DNA of 64,000 bases from Mycobacterium lepraemurium (GCA_002291465.1 CP021238.1:372001-436000); one strand, 5' to 3'. Positions 30,763 to 41,288 are shown, counted from the stretch's first letter. Made by a program: numbers and translations. Notes: a model not told the origin generated them from the sequence alone.

Positions 30763-31542
30763 TCACCGTCTAAGCCAGATGAATTCGGTGACCGCACTGC
30801 CCGCGTCCTGGGCCTTCGTCTCGTACTTGGTGGTCGGGCGAGCGACCGAGATCGGCAGCGGGCTGTCCGGGGCGGCCGGGCGCAGCCGGGGCTCGCCCGC
30901 GCCGACGTCGGCGATGTGCTCGGCGTAGCCGGCGTGGTCCGTCGCGACGTGCAGGACACCACCAGGGAGTAGCCGGTCGGCGATCAGGCCAACCGTGCCC
31001 GGCTGCAGGAACCTTCGTTTGTGGTGCCGCGCCTTTGGCCACGGATCGGGGAAGAACACCCGCACCCCGGTCAGCGACGCCGGCGCGATGAGCCGCTGCA
31101 GCACGTCGAGGGCGTTGCCGCGGACCAGCCGGATGTTGGTCACGCCGTCGCGGTCGATCGCGCACAGCAGCTGCGCCAGGCCACGCCGGTAGACTTCCAC
31201 CGCGATCACATCCACGCCGGGCTCCCCCCTTGCCATCGCGAGCGTGGAAGTGCCGTTGCCACAACCGATTTCGAGCACCATCGGGGCATTGCGGCCGAAC
31301 CAGGCGTCGGTGTCCAGCGGCGGTCCGGGGCGGTCGGGATCCTCGGCCGGGCCCACCGACAGGCCCAGTTCGGGCCAGCGGCGGTCCCAGGTCTGGCGCT
31401 GGGCATCGGACAGGGTGGATCGCCGGGTGCGGAACGCCGTGGCCGGGAAATAACGCTGCTCGGAGCGGTCCGGTTGCCCGATCGGTGAGTCGGCAGGCAT
31501 CGTCACCCCGTGCTGCGCATGCATTTGTCCATGGTGGCCCAT
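30763..31542 (-). CDS. trmB: tRNA (guanine-N7-)-methyltransferase TrmB (Rv0208c)
   Basis: Makes m7G46 in tRNA using SAM. 259 residues. The SAM-binding LEIGCGNGTSTLAMA is near residue 90 and the family signature FFPDPWPKARHHKRR near 160. ATG 31542 (MGHHGQMHAQ) is preferred because it matches the M. tuberculosis N-terminus; the frame opens 14 codons earlier. First gene of the probable trmB-Rv0207c-mmpL3 operon. Confidence 0.93.
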   Translation of the reverse strand: MGHHGQMHAQHGVTMPADSPIGQPDRSEQRYFPATAFRTRRSTLSDAQRQTWDRRWPELGLSVGPAEDPDRPGPPLDTDAWFGRNAPMVLEIGCGNGTSTLAMARGEPGVDVIAVEVYRRGLAQLLCAIDRDGVTNIRLVRGNALDVLQRLIAPASLTGVRVFFPDPWPKARHHKRRFLQPGTVGLIADRLLPGGVLHVATDHAGYAEHIADVGAGEPRLRPAAPDSPLPISVARPTTKYETKAQDAGSAVTEFIWLRR

Positions 31543-31735
31543 AAACCCCGGATGTAGCCGCCCCTGGTCCGGATTGATACCCAACAGTTGCCTTGAGCTG
31601 GTAACTCATAGACGGTGGCTCGCATCTTGACGACGTGAGTGCCACCATTCGGTGGGGCCGCCCGGCCCCGGCGCTGCACCCGGTAGCGGCCGATCGACCG
31701 GGCGATCGGGTCATTTTCGACCGGACAGGCGGGAT

Positions 31736-32300
31736 ATGAGGGGACAAGGACACCAGATTTTCGTCGACGAACTGGCACGGTTTGCCGCCGCACGCTGGCC
31801 CGCGCCCTGGGCCGGGTCGGACCCGCGACCGGGATCGCGGTGACCACCGACGCGGCCGACGTCGTGGTGTACGTGACCGCCGAGGTGATCAAGCCCGAAG
31901 ACACCCAGGCGATCTCGACTGCGCGCGCCGCCGGTCACCCGGTGCTGGCCGTGCTGAGCAAGGCCGATCTGGTGGGCTCGCTGTCCGGCCGGGGTGGCGA
32001 CGGGCCGATCGCGGCGGCGCGGGCCGGGTGCGCCGATCTGTCCGCGCTGATCGGCGTTCCCATCCGGCCGGTAACTCGGCCTGCTCGCGGTGGCCGCGCT
32101 GGACGACCTGGGCGACGACCTGTGGGCGGCGCTGCGCACGCTGGCCGCCGACCCCGCGGCCTGCCTCGACGGCTCGGTCACCGGGTTCCTGGGCGCCGGC
32201 TCTCTGGGCGCCGGGGTCGACGTGCCGGCCGCGGCGCGCGAGCGGCTGCTGGACACCCTCGACCTGTTCGGCACCACGCTCGCGATCGCCGCGATCCGCC
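31736..32300 (+). pseudogene. GTPase-like pseudogene (Rv0209)
   Basis: Remnant of the first of two neighbouring GTPase-like proteins of unknown role. ATG 31736 gives MRGQGHQIFVDELARFA, then at about 31788 the sequence jumps to TLARALGRVGPATGIAV in another frame. Family members have a P-loop just before this point, so the nucleotide-binding loop appears deleted. The G4-like motif VLSKADLVG remains near 31950. An extra C near 32077 shifts the frame (RPV-T-GLLAVAALDDLGDD). The end merges into Rv0210-like sequence near 32300 without a stop in the proper frame. Confidence 0.75.
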
Positions 32301-33779
32301 GCGGCGCTGCAGGAGCGGCTGCCGCAGCACAAGTTCGTCGAGTCGACGGACCTCGGACCCGGCGAGGTGCCGACCGCGGTGGTGTTCGTGGTGTCGGCGG
32401 CTGCGCACCTGACACCCTCGGACTGCGCGCTGCTGGACGCCGCGACCGAACACACCGACGCGGTAGTGGGGGTGGTGTCCAAGATCGACGTGCACCGCGG
32501 CTGGCGTGAGGTGCTCGCCGCCAATCGCGACACCCTGGCCGCGCACGCGCCCCGCTACGCCCGGGTGCCCTGGGTGGGTGCGGCGGCGCTGCCCGACGTC
32601 GGCGAACCCGACGTCGACGACCTGGCCAAGACCGTCGCGGCGCAACTCGACGACGCCGATCTGGCCCGGCGAAACAGATTGCGGGCGTGGGAATCCCGCT
32701 TGCGGACGGTGGCGCGGCGGTTCGACCGCGAGGTCGAGGCCCTCGGCCGGCGGGCCCGGGTCGAGGCGCTGCGCGAAGAGCGCAGCACCGCGCTGCAGCA
32801 GCGGCGCCAGGCCAAAACCGAGCGCGGCATCACGCTGCGCGGTCAGATCCAGCAGGCCCGGGTGCAGCTGTCGCACTCTGCGCGCAACCGGTGCGCGTCG
32901 GTGCCCACCGAGCTGCAGGAGCACGCGGCGGGCCTGTCCCGGGGCAAGTTGTCCGGCTTCGAGGCGCACACCCGCGACCGGCTGGCCGAGGTGGTCGCCG
33001 AGTTCAGCGACGGCACCGACACGCAACTGGCCGACACCGCGCAGGCGGTGGGGGTGGCGGTGGACCTGCCGGCCCTCGAGCAGCTGCCGGCCGTGGAGGT
33101 CTCGCCGCCGCCGCTGAAATCACGCCGGCAGGAAACCTGGCTGATGATCCTGCTCGGCGTCGGGTTCGGGTTCGGGCTCGGGGTGGCTCTGACGCTGAGC
33201 CGGCTGATGAGCGGGCTGGCGTCCCGGCTCAGCCCGGCACTGGCGGTGGCGGCCGCCGTGGTGTGCGTGCTGATCTCGGTGGCGCTCACCTTACCTGGTG
33301 ATCAACATCCGCGGCCTGCTGCGGGACCGGGCGCTGCTGGACCGCTGGGCGGGTGACGCGACGGCGTCGCTGCGCTCGGTGGTCGAGGAGCTGGTGGCCA
33401 CCCGGGTGCTGGTGGCCGAGTCGGTGCTGAGCAAGCGCTGCTGGCCCAGGACGAGGCCGAGAACGCGGCGGTGTCGGCGTCGGTCAGCGCCATCGACACC
33501 GAGCTGCGCGAGCACGCCCTGGCTGCCGCCCGGGCAGCGGCCGCGCGGGAGCGGGAGATGCCGGCGGTCACGGCCGCGCTCGAAGCCGTGCGTGCAGAAC
33601 TCGGCGAACCGGGTATACAACCGGGCGGAAGTCCCGCCGAAGATGCCGGCGGTGAGAAAACCGAAAACCCGCTTCGAGGAGCGAAGATGGCGACCGGCCG
33701 TGAGCTTCTGAATCGTTGTTGTGAGAAGGCTTATACCTGCCTGAGACTTCCCCGACAAGTTCCTCACGATAACCTGTAG
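32300..33779 (+). pseudogene. Dynamin-like GTPase pseudogene (Rv0210)
   Basis: Remnant of the second GTPase. Readable from ALQERLPQHKFVEST with a G4-like VVSKIDVHRGW near 32480, a long charged coiled-coil (about 32640-33100) and two membrane helices (WLMILLGVGFGFGLGVAL, LAVAAAVVCVLISVAL), the layout of bacterial dynamin-like proteins. The N-terminal P-loop half is absent. An extra T at about 33291 (SVALT-YLVINIRG) and a missing base near 33436 (LSK-ALLAQDEAEN) shift the frame; the last frame runs on to a TAG at 33779, past the expected end near 33600. Confidence 0.75.
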
Positions 33780-33860
33780 TTAACGCCACCAAGTCCTTAA
33801 ATTTTGTGGGCGAAGGCATACCAAGCATCAGCCCGATACGCAACGAAGCAGGAGAGTTCG

Positions 33861-35690
33861 ATGACCTCAGCGACCATTCCCGGTTTGGACACAGCACCCA
33901 CGAACCATCAGGGTCTGCTGTCATGGGTGCAGGAGGTCGCTGAGCTGACCCAGCCCGACCGGGTGGTTTTCGCTGACGGCTCCGACGAGGAGTTCAACCG
34001 GCTGGCCGCCGAGCTGGTCGAGGCGGGCACGTTGAAGAAGCTGAACGAGAAGAAGCACCCCAACTCCTACCTGGCGCTGTCCGACCCGTCCGACGTGGCG
34101 CGGGTGGAGTCGCGGACCTACATCTGCACCGAAGAGGAAAGCGGCGCCGGGCCGACCAACAACTGGATGGACCCGACGGAAATGCGGTCCATCATGACCG
34201 ACCTGTACCGCGGCTGCATGCGCAGCCGCACCATGTGGGTGGTGCCGTTCTGCATGGGCCCGCTGGGCGCCGAGGATCCGAAACTGGGTGTGGAGATCAC
34301 CGACTCCGAGTACGTCGTCATCTCGATGAAGGTGATGACCCGGATGGGCAAGGCCGCGCTGGAAAAGATGGGCGACGATGGGTTCTTCGTCAAGGCGCTG
34401 CACTCGGTGGGGGCGCCGCTGGAGCCGGGCCAGAAGGACGTGCCGTGGCCGTGCAACGACACCAAATACATAACCCACTTCCCAGAGACCCGCGAGATCT
34501 GGAGCTACGGCTCGGGCTACGGCGGCAACGCGCTGCTGGGCAAGAAGTGCTACTCGCTGCGCATCGCCTCGGCGATGGCCCACGACGAGGGCTGGCTGGC
34601 CGAGCACATGCTGATCCTCAAGCTCATCTCCCCGGAGAACAAGGCGTACTACTTCGCGGCGGCGTTCCCGTCGGCGTGCGGCAAGACCAACCTCGCGATG
34701 CTGCAGCCCACCATCCCGGGCTGGCGCGCCGAGACGCTCGGTGACGACATCGCCTGGATGCGGTTCGGCAAGGACGGCCTGCTGTACGCGGTCAACCCCG
34801 AGTTCGGTTTCTTCGGCGTCGCGCCGGGCACCAACTGGAAGTCCAACCCCAACGCCATGCGGACCATCGAGGCCGGCAACACCGTCTTCACCAACGTGGC
34901 GCTCACCGACGACAACGACGTGTGGTGGGAGGGCCTAGAGGGCCAGCCCGAGCACCTGATCGACTGGAAGGGCAACGACTGGTACGTCGGCAAGACGGAA
35001 ACGCCTGCGGCGCACCCGAATTCGCGTTACTGCACGCCGATGTCGCAGTGCCCCATCCTGGCGCCGGAGTGGGACGACCCGCAGGGTGTGCCTATCTCGG
35101 GCATCCTGTTCGGCGCCCGCCGCAAGACCACGGTGCCGCTGGTGACCCAGGCCCGCGACTGGCAGCACGGCGTGTTCATGGGCGCCACCATGGGCAGCGA
35201 GCAGACCGCCGCCGCCGAGGGCAAGGTCGGCACCGTCCGCCGTGACCCGATGGCCATGCTGCCGTTCCTGGGCTACCACGTCGGCGACTACTTCCAGCAC
35301 TGGATCGACCTGGGCAAGAACTCCGACGAGTCCAAGTTGCCGAAGGTGTTCTTCGTCAACTGGTTCCGCCGCGGCGACGACGGCGGATTCCTGTGGCCCG
35401 GCTTCGGCGAGAACAGCCGGGTGCTCAAGTGGATCGTCGACCGTATCGAGCACAAGGCGGGCGGCCAGGACACCCCGATCGGCATCGTGCCCAAGGCCGA
35501 GGACCTCGACCTGGACGGCCTGGACGTCAGCGTCGACGACGTCGCCAAGGCGCTGGCGGTCAACCCCGACGAGTGGCGCGAGGAGCTGCCGCAGATCGAG
35601 GAGTGGTTCAAGTTCGTCGGCGAGAAGCTGCCGACCGGCGTCCGCGACGAGTTCGAGGCGCTCAAGCAGCGGCTGTCCGAAGCCGGCTGA
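33861..35690 (+). CDS. pckA: Phosphoenolpyruvate carboxykinase, GTP-type (Rv0211)
   Basis: First step of gluconeogenesis (oxaloacetate plus GTP to PEP), needed by mycobacteria growing on host fatty acids. 609 residues (606 in M. tuberculosis). The P-loop FPSACGKTN is near residue 271, the second kinase motif [10 protein letters not shown] near 293, and the Mn/oxaloacetate site residues in [10 protein letters not shown] near 218. ATG 33861 ([10 protein letters not shown]) follows GGAGAG. Fully intact between the ruined GTPases and the GGDEF gene; a tandem 10-mer follows the stop. Confidence 0.97.
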   Translation: MTSATIPGLDTAPTNHQGLLSWVQEVAELTQPDRVVFADGSDEEFNRLAAELVEAGTLKKLNEKKHPNSYLALSDPSDVARVESRTYICTEEESGAGPTNNWMDPTEMRSIMTDLYRGCMRSRTMWVVPFCMGPLGAEDPKLGVEITDSEYVVISMKVMTRMGKAALEKMGDDGFFVKALHSVGAPLEPGQKDVPWPCNDTKYITHFPETREIWSYGSGYGGNALLGKKCYSLRIASAMAHDEGWLAEHMLILKLISPENKAYYFAAAFPSACGKTNLAMLQPTIPGWRAETLGDDIAWMRFGKDGLLYAVNPEFGFFGVAPGTNWKSNPNAMRTIEAGNTVFTNVALTDDNDVWWEGLEGQPEHLIDWKGNDWYVGKTETPAAHPNSRYCTPMSQCPILAPEWDDPQGVPISGILFGARRKTTVPLVTQARDWQHGVFMGATMGSEQTAAAEGKVGTVRRDPMAMLPFLGYHVGDYFQHWIDLGKNSDESKLPKVFFVNWFRRGDDGGFLWPGFGENSRVLKWIVDRIEHKAGGQDTPIGIVPKAEDLDLDGLDVSVDDVAKALAVNPDEWREELPQIEEWFKFVGEKLPTGVRDEFEALKQRLSEAG

Positions 35691-35730
35691 CCCGGCTCAG
35701 CCCGATTCAGCCCGATTCAGCCCGATTCAG
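35691..35730. repeat. 10-base tandem repeat between convergent genes
   Basis: CCCGATTCAG occurs three times in a row (35701-35730), preceded by the variant CCCGGCTCAG at 35691. It starts right after the pckA stop, and the TGA of the GGDEF gene (35727-35729 on the other strand) is inside the last copy. Copy number may vary by slippage and could move that stop. Confidence 0.85.
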
Positions 35731-36737
35731 CCGGCGGTTCGGCGGGCCTTTTTCTTGACGTACATCAGCCCGTCGGCGCGGGCCAGCAGTTCGTCCACGC
35801 TGGCGGTGTCGAAGACCGGTGCGCGCACCAGGCCGACGCTGGCTGAGAGCCGGTAGGGCCGGTCACCGGTCGCTTTGAAAGCCGCGAACGCCTCAGCGAG
35901 CCGCTCCCGCAGCGGGGCGCGGTCCTGGTCGCTTTCGGTGACCATCACGCAGAACTCGTCGCCGTCGATGCGGGCCAGGATGTCGGACTCGCGCCGGATG
36001 CTGCGCAACACCTCGGCGACGTCCTTGATCAGCATGTCGCCCGCGTCGTGGCCCTGCTCGTCGTTGACCTGCTTGAGCCCGTCGACGTCGAGGAAGGCCA
36101 GCACGCAGGCGTGGCCCAGCCGGTGTGAGCCGCTGAGCTTCTGCCCGGCCAGCAGGTAGAAGCCGCGACGGTTGTTCAGCCCGGTCAGCTCGTCGGTCAC
36201 GGACAGCCGGCGGATCTCCTCGTTGGCCCGCTCCAGCGCGGCGGTGCGGTCGCGCACCCGCTGCTCCATCTCCGAGTAGATCGCGACGTTCTCCATGGCC
36301 ATCGAGGTCGAGTCGGCCAGCGCCTGCAGCAGGCGCACCTCATGCTCGGACGGCTGATGCGGCTCGGCCCAGTAGTTGCCGATCGCGCCGATCGGGTCCA
36401 GCTTGCGGATCGGCACCATCACCAGGCTCTTGACGAAGGTGGCGGCGGTACAGGGTGTGCGGGATGCGCGGTCGCGGTAGATGTCGGGGATCACCGCCGC
36501 GTCGCGGTTGAGCATGGCCCATCCGCTGATGCACGACGTCATCGGGAAGCGGCTGCCCTTCCACAGCGGCGCGATCGCGTCTTCGTCGGCGTAGTAGCAC
36601 CGGTCGTTGTCGCGCAGCACGAAGGTGGCGCCGTCGCAGCCGGTGAGCTCGCGGGCCGAGGAGCGGACGATGCGCTGGATGTCCGGCAGGCTGCGCGCCA
36701 GGGACAGTTCCTGAACCGCGTGCACCAAACGCTCCAT
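35727..36737 (-). CDS. GAF-GGDEF protein, putative diguanylate cyclase
   Basis: A 336-residue sensor with a GAF domain (about 20-155), a short coiled-coil linker (EMEQRVRDRTAALERANEEI) and a GGDEF domain. The active-site signature is DGDEF in ARIDGDEFCV, with FLDVDGLKQVND and GHDAGD, and the inhibitory I-site RESD sits five residues before it, so c-di-GMP synthesis is plausible. The original start was probably ATG 36813 (MTAERGLATSRIWIEP), but an extra C near 36766 breaks the frame before FAVYDYVDGMER; the GTP-binding parts can still be made from ATG 36737. No counterpart between pckA and fadD4 in H37Rv. Confidence 0.78.
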   Translation of the reverse strand: MERLVHAVQELSLARSLPDIQRIVRSSARELTGCDGATFVLRDNDRCYYADEDAIAPLWKGSRFPMTSCISGWAMLNRDAAVIPDIYRDRASRTPCTAATFVKSLVMVPIRKLDPIGAIGNYWAEPHQPSEHEVRLLQALADSTSMAMENVAIYSEMEQRVRDRTAALERANEEIRRLSVTDELTGLNNRRGFYLLAGQKLSGSHRLGHACVLAFLDVDGLKQVNDEQGHDAGDMLIKDVAEVLRSIRRESDILARIDGDEFCVMVTESDQDRAPLRERLAEAFAAFKATGDRPYRLSASVGLVRAPVFDTASVDELLARADGLMYVKKKARRTAG

Positions 36738-36943
36738 CCCGTCGACGTAGTCGTAGACGGCGAAGCGGCTCGATCCAGATGCGGGAGGTTGCGAGACCGC
36801 GCTCGGCGGTCATCCCCACCTCCGGCGCGAAAGCGGCGTACCCGCCAAGGCTAGCTTTTGACGTCGACGACAGTGTAAGTATCGGCGCCGTCTTCGGCTC
36901 GCCGACCGGCTTGACGGCCCGCTCGCCGACCGGGCCGTCGACT

Positions 36944-36961
36944 ACTTGACACCTGTCAAGT
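36944..36961. promoter_or_regulatory. Palindromic operator overlapping the fadD4 promoter
   Basis: ACTTGACA, CC, TGTCAAGT is a perfect 8-bp-arm palindrome whose left arm contains TTGACA (possible -35). TACAGT at 36972-36977 could be the -10, and ATG 36984 starts 6 bases after it, so the message would be leaderless. The downstream gene is a pseudogene. Confidence 0.6.
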
Positions 36962-36983
36962 TTGCCGGCGGTACAGTCTTCGC

Positions 36984-38507
36984 ATGCAGATCCGCGAGTA
37001 TTTCGGCGCCGGCAAGCCCGCCGTCATCCTCTACCCGCCCGGCACGGTCGTCACGTTCGACGACCTGGAAGTGCGCGCGAATCGGCTGGCCCACCGGTTC
37101 CGCAAGGCGGGTCTGCGCGAGGGCGACACGGTCGCCATCCTAATGGAGAACAACGAGCACATTCACGCGGTGATGTGGGCGGCCCGCCGCAGCGGCCTGT
37201 ACTACGTGCCGATCAACACCCATCTGACCGCCGCCGAGGCCGCCTACATCGTCGACAACAGCTCGGCCAGGGCGATCGTCGGTTCGGCGGCATTGCGCGG
37301 ACACCTGCGCGCGGATCGGCGAGCACCTGCCCGGCGGTCTGCCGGATCTGCTACTGATGGCCGACGGCGACCTCGACGGCTGGGAGCGCTACCCGGAATG
37401 CGTTGCCGGCGAACCCGATACGCCCATCTGCGACGAGCTCGAGGGCGACCTGCTGCAGTATTCGTCCGGAACCACGGGACGGCCCAAGGGCATCAACCGC
37501 GAACTGCCGCATGTCCATCCGGCCGAAGCCTCAGGCATGATGTCGGCGCTGGTCGGCTTCTGGGTGACGCCCGAGTCGATCTACCTCAGCCCGGTTCCGC
37601 TGTACCACACCGCGCCGTCGGTGTGGTCGATGAGCGCGCAGGCCGGCGGCATCACCACGGTGGTGATGGAGAAATTCGATGCCGAGGGCTGCCTGGACGC
37701 CATCCAGCGGAACCGGGTCACGCACGGCCAGTTCGTCCCGGCGATGTTCACCCCCATGCTGAAACTGCCTGAGGACGTTCGTCATTCGTACGACCTGAGC
37801 AGCCTGCAGCGGGTGATGCACGCGGCGGCGCCGTGCCCGGTGGAGATCAAGAAGTAGATGATCGACTGGTGGGTGCCGATCATCGACGAGTATTACGCCT
37901 CCTCGGAGGCCATCGGCTCGACGCTGATCAGCGCGGAGGAGTGGCTGGCCCATCCCGGTTCGGTGGGCAAACCGATGGCCTGCGAGATCCACATCCTCGA
38001 CGAGAACGGCAACGAGCTGCCACCGGGGCAGGCGGGCGAGATCTATTTCAGCGGAGGGTATTCCTTCGAATACCTCAACGACGAGGCCAAGACCGCCGCC
38101 TCCCGCGACAAGCACGGCTGGGTCACCGTCGGCGACGTCGGCTACGTCGACGAGGAGGGCTACCTGTACCTGACCGACCGGCGCCACCACATGATCATCT
38201 CCGGCGGGTGAACATCTATCCGCAAGAAGCGGAGAACCTTCTGGTTACCCACCCCAAGGTGCTGGATGCCGCGGTGTTCGGGGTGCCCGACGACGAGAGG
38301 GGCCAGCGGGTGATGGCGGCCGTGCAAACCGTCGAGCCCGGCGACGCCACCGACGAATTCGGCCCCGGTGCTGCTGTCTCTTCCTGGCTGCGGGATCAGT
38401 TGGCGCACTACAAGTGTCCGCGAGCGATCGCATTCGAGGAGCAGCTGCCGCGCACCGACACCGGCAAGCTCTTCAAGAACGGGCTGATCGAGAAGTATTC
38501 GGTGTGA
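36984..38507 (+). pseudogene. fadD4: Acyl-CoA ligase FadD4 pseudogene (Rv0214)
   Basis: Remnant of an adenylate-forming fatty-acyl-CoA synthetase. The N-terminus (MQIREYFGAGKPAVILYPPG) reads well. Frame is lost by one base near 37300 and resumes as CARIGEHLPGGLPDLLLMADGD. The AMP-binding motif YSSGTTGRPKGI is at about 37460. TAG at 37855 replaces a Gln codon (EIKK-Q-MIDWW). One G is missing near 38208 (ISGG-VNIYPQEAE). The C-terminal catalytic Lys region RTDTGKLFKNGLI is near 38455. Three lesions. The crotonase gene starts 3 bases after its stop, so the two were one operon. Confidence 0.93.
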
Positions 38508-38510
38508 CCG

Positions 38511-39473
38511 ATGCTGCGGGTGGTCGACCTCTCCAGCGCGCCGCAGGACGGCCCCGCCTCACCGCCGGGCATGATCGTCGCCGTCGGCTCGGCTGACCAG
38601 ATCGCCCGGTCCGTATTCTGGCTCGAGGAAGCGACTTTCACCCTCACCGAAGACGCCTGCACGGACCGTCGCGCCGTCACCGTCGATTCGGTGTCCACGC
38701 CGCTGGACGAGCTGACGGGACGCTGCCGGCGGTGGCCGCACGCCAGCGCGATCTGCGACGACGTGTTGCGCGCGGTGGATCCCGCGGGGCCGGCGGCGCG
38801 GGGGATGCTGACCGAGTCGCTGGAGTACTCGACGCTGCAGGCCGGCCTGGAGTTCGCGCGCTGGCTCGACGAGCTCGGCCCGGCCCGCATGCCCGAGATC
38901 GCTGATCCGGTGCTCGCCCGGCGCGACGGCGACGTGCTGCGGATCGCGTTCAACCGGCCGCAACGGCACAACGCGTTCTCCACCGATGCGCGCGCCGCGC
39001 TGCTGGAGGCGCTGGCGGTCGCCCAGCTCGACCCGTCGGTGACCGGAATCGTGTTGAGCGGCAACGGCCCCTCCTTTTGCAGCGGTGGGGATCTCGCCGA
39101 ATTCGGCACCTTCGCCGATCCGGCCAGTGCGCACTTGGCGCGCACCCGGCACAGCCCCGCGCTGGTGCTCGACGCGCTGACCGCCCGGTTCGGCCGGGCG
39201 TGCCGCGCCGAGGTGCACGGCCGGGTGCTGGACAGCGAACTGGAGATGGCGGCGTTCTGCGGGTGGGTCAGCGCCCGCGACGACGCGGTGTTCGGGCTGC
39301 CCGAGTTGGCGCTGGGGTTGATCCCGGGCGCCGGCGGCACCGTCAGCGTCACCCGGCGGATAGGGCGTTGGCGCACGGCGTATCTCGTGCTGTCGGGCTG
39401 CACGGTCGGAGCCACGACCGCGTTGTCCTGGGGGCTGGTGGACGAGGTGGAAGGGTCAACGGCCTCGTCGTAA
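38511..39473 (+). CDS. Enoyl-CoA hydratase/isomerase-like protein with N-terminal extension
   Basis: A 320-residue intact crotonase. The catalytic fold starts near residue 140 (VLRIAFNRPQRHNAFS) with the oxyanion hole region GNGPSFCSGGDLAEFG near 184 and FGLPELALGLIPGAGGT near 263. The first 135 residues form an extension that resembles no domain I recognise; two-domain crotonases of this kind occur in actinobacterial degradation operons. ATG 38511 lies 3 bases after the fadD4 pseudogene stop. Its intact state beside a dead ligase may mean it is simply not yet hit. Confidence 0.75.
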   Translation: MLRVVDLSSAPQDGPASPPGMIVAVGSADQIARSVFWLEEATFTLTEDACTDRRAVTVDSVSTPLDELTGRCRRWPHASAICDDVLRAVDPAGPAARGMLTESLEYSTLQAGLEFARWLDELGPARMPEIADPVLARRDGDVLRIAFNRPQRHNAFSTDARAALLEALAVAQLDPSVTGIVLSGNGPSFCSGGDLAEFGTFADPASAHLARTRHSPALVLDALTARFGRACRAEVHGRVLDSELEMAAFCGWVSARDDAVFGLPELALGLIPGAGGTVSVTRRIGRWRTAYLVLSGCTVGATTALSWGLVDEVEGSTASS

Positions 39474-39570
39474 TCCCTTGTGTCACTGTGGCTTGGAGTG
39501 GCCACAGGGCGGTGGTTGTTGTCGGTGCCCGTTCCTACGCTTACGACGAGGACGACGACCCCGTTTGACG

Positions 39571-40061
39571 TCAGAAGCCCGAATAGGTGGTGGTGGCCGT
39601 CGACGGCAAGTGCGAGACCACGAAAACCCTGGCGACGACGTAGATGAGCACGAAGATCACGGCGGCGACGGCGCCCACGATTGGCACCGATGATGGCCCA
39701 CTTCTTGGCGTTGTTGGCCGCCTCCTGCGCCTCGGCGCAGCGGTCCTGCGCCCACAGCCCGGAGACCTTGGTGGAGTAGACGATCGACACGATCCCTAAC
39801 GGCAGGCAGCACAGCACGGTGCACAGGATCGCCCAGACCAGATAGTTCTCCGGCTCCGGCACGACCTGCCAGCCGGGCTGGGGCGGGGGCCAGGCCCCGG
39901 GCGGCTGGCCCGGCCAGCCGCCCGGCTGCGGCGCCTGCCAGGCCGGCGGCGGCTGGCCCTGCCACGGCGGTTGCTGGCCTTGGCCTTCCGGCTGCTGCCA
40001 TTCCGGTTGCTGGCCTTGCCATTCCGGCGAAACCTCTGTGCGGCGCGGGGGGATTAGTCAT
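39571..40061 (-). pseudogene. CD225/dispanin-like membrane protein, frameshifted
   Basis: Small protein with a Pro/Gln/Trp-rich cytoplasmic N-terminus (PEWQGQQPEWQQPEGQGQ) and two membrane helices with the motif YLVWAILCTVLCCLPLGIVS...AAKKW-type loop, as in CD225/dispanin proteins. The ATG at 40061 reads MTNPP, then a run of six C where five would keep the frame shifts reading. A second extra base near 39690 (IIGA-IVGAVAAVIFVLIYVV) shifts it again before the final helix, which would end at a TGA at 39573. The core could be translated from GTG 39862 but would lack the right C-terminus. Confidence 0.72.
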
Positions 40062-40138
40062 GGCTGCTGCCTTTCCCTTCGGTTCAGAAGTCAGGCAAAT
40101 ATACTCCCAAACTTTGCGGGTCGGCCCCGATTGCGCCG

Positions 40139-41288
40139 TCAGATCCCGCCGCGGGTCACCAGTTGCCGGGCAATCACGTTGCGCTGGATTTCGTTGGTGC
40201 CCTCGCCGACGATCATCAGCGGCGCGTCACGAAAATACCGTTCGACGTCGTATTCCTGTGAATAGCCGTAGCCGCCGTGAATACGCACGGCGTCCAGCGC
40301 GATCTCCATGGCGACCTCGGAGGCGAACAGTTTCGCCATCCCGGCTTCCATGTCGCAGCGTTCGCCGCTGTCGTAACGCTCGGCGGCATAACGGGTCAGC
40401 TGGCGGGCCGCGGTGAGCTTGGTCGCCATGTCGGCCAGATAATTCCCGACCGACTGATGCTGCCAGATCGGCTGCCCGAAACTCTCCCGCTGCTGGGCAG
40501 CGGCCAGCGCATCCTCGAGCGCCGCGGTGGTCACTCCCAGCGCGCGGGCGGCCACCTGAATGCGGCCCGTCTCCAGGCCCTTCATCATCTGCGAAAAACC
40601 CTGGCCCGCAACACCGCCCAGCACCGCCGTCGCAGGCGCCCGGAAATTGTCGAACGCCAGCTCGCAGGACTCCACCCCCTTGTAGCCCAGCTTGGGCAGG
40701 TCCCGCAACACCGTCAGGCCGGGCCCGTGCTCGACGAGCAGGATCGAGATGCCCTTGTGCCGCGGCGTCGCCTTCGGGTCGGTCTTGCGCAGCAGGGCGA
40801 TCAGGCCGGAACGGCGGGCGTTGCTGATCCAGGTCTTGGGCCCCGTTGATCACCAGGCCGTCGGAGTCAGGGTCGGGCAGCGCGGTGGTCGACATGTTCT
40901 GCAGGTCTGAGCCGCCGCCGGGCTCGGTCAACGCCATGGTGGCCCTGATTTCGCCGCTGGCCATCCGCGGCAGGTAGGCTCGCTTCTGGTCCTCGGTGCC
41001 GAACAGCGTCAGCAGCTTGACCACCACGGTGTGCCCGCCCATCGCCCCGGCCAGGCTCATCCAGCCGCGCGCCAGCTGCTCGGTGACCCGCACGTAGCAC
41101 GGCATTGACACCGGTGAACCACCGTATTCCTCGGGCACCGCCAGCCCGTAGATCCCGATCCGCTTCATCTGTTCGATCCACGCCTCGGGATAGGCATCGG
41201 CGTGCTCCACCTCGCGCACGGTCGGTTTGACTTCGCGGTCGATGAACGTCCGCACCGTGGCGACCAGCATGTCCTCTTCGTCATTCAC
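40139..41288 (-). pseudogene. fadE3: Acyl-CoA dehydrogenase FadE3 pseudogene (Rv0215c)
   Basis: Flavin acyl-CoA dehydrogenase broken by one extra C near 40842 (VINGA-KTWISNARRS). Upstream segment has the FAD/substrate motif MALTEPGGGSDLQNM; downstream segment has LPKLGYKGVESCEL, the GRIQVAARALG helix and the catalytic-base end IHGGYGYSQEYDVERYFRDA. GTG 41288 (VNDEEDMLVATVRTF) is the likely start. Only a single lesion is visible in 1.15 kb. Confidence 0.88.

Noticed and set aside
35691..35730. CRISPR-like array
   Set aside because: Head-to-tail 10-mers without spacers; a simple tandem repeat.
38408..39862. Long minus-strand frame covering the crotonase gene
   Set aside because: Only its first 60 codons (the CD225-like helix) are real; the rest is antisense of the intact crotonase.
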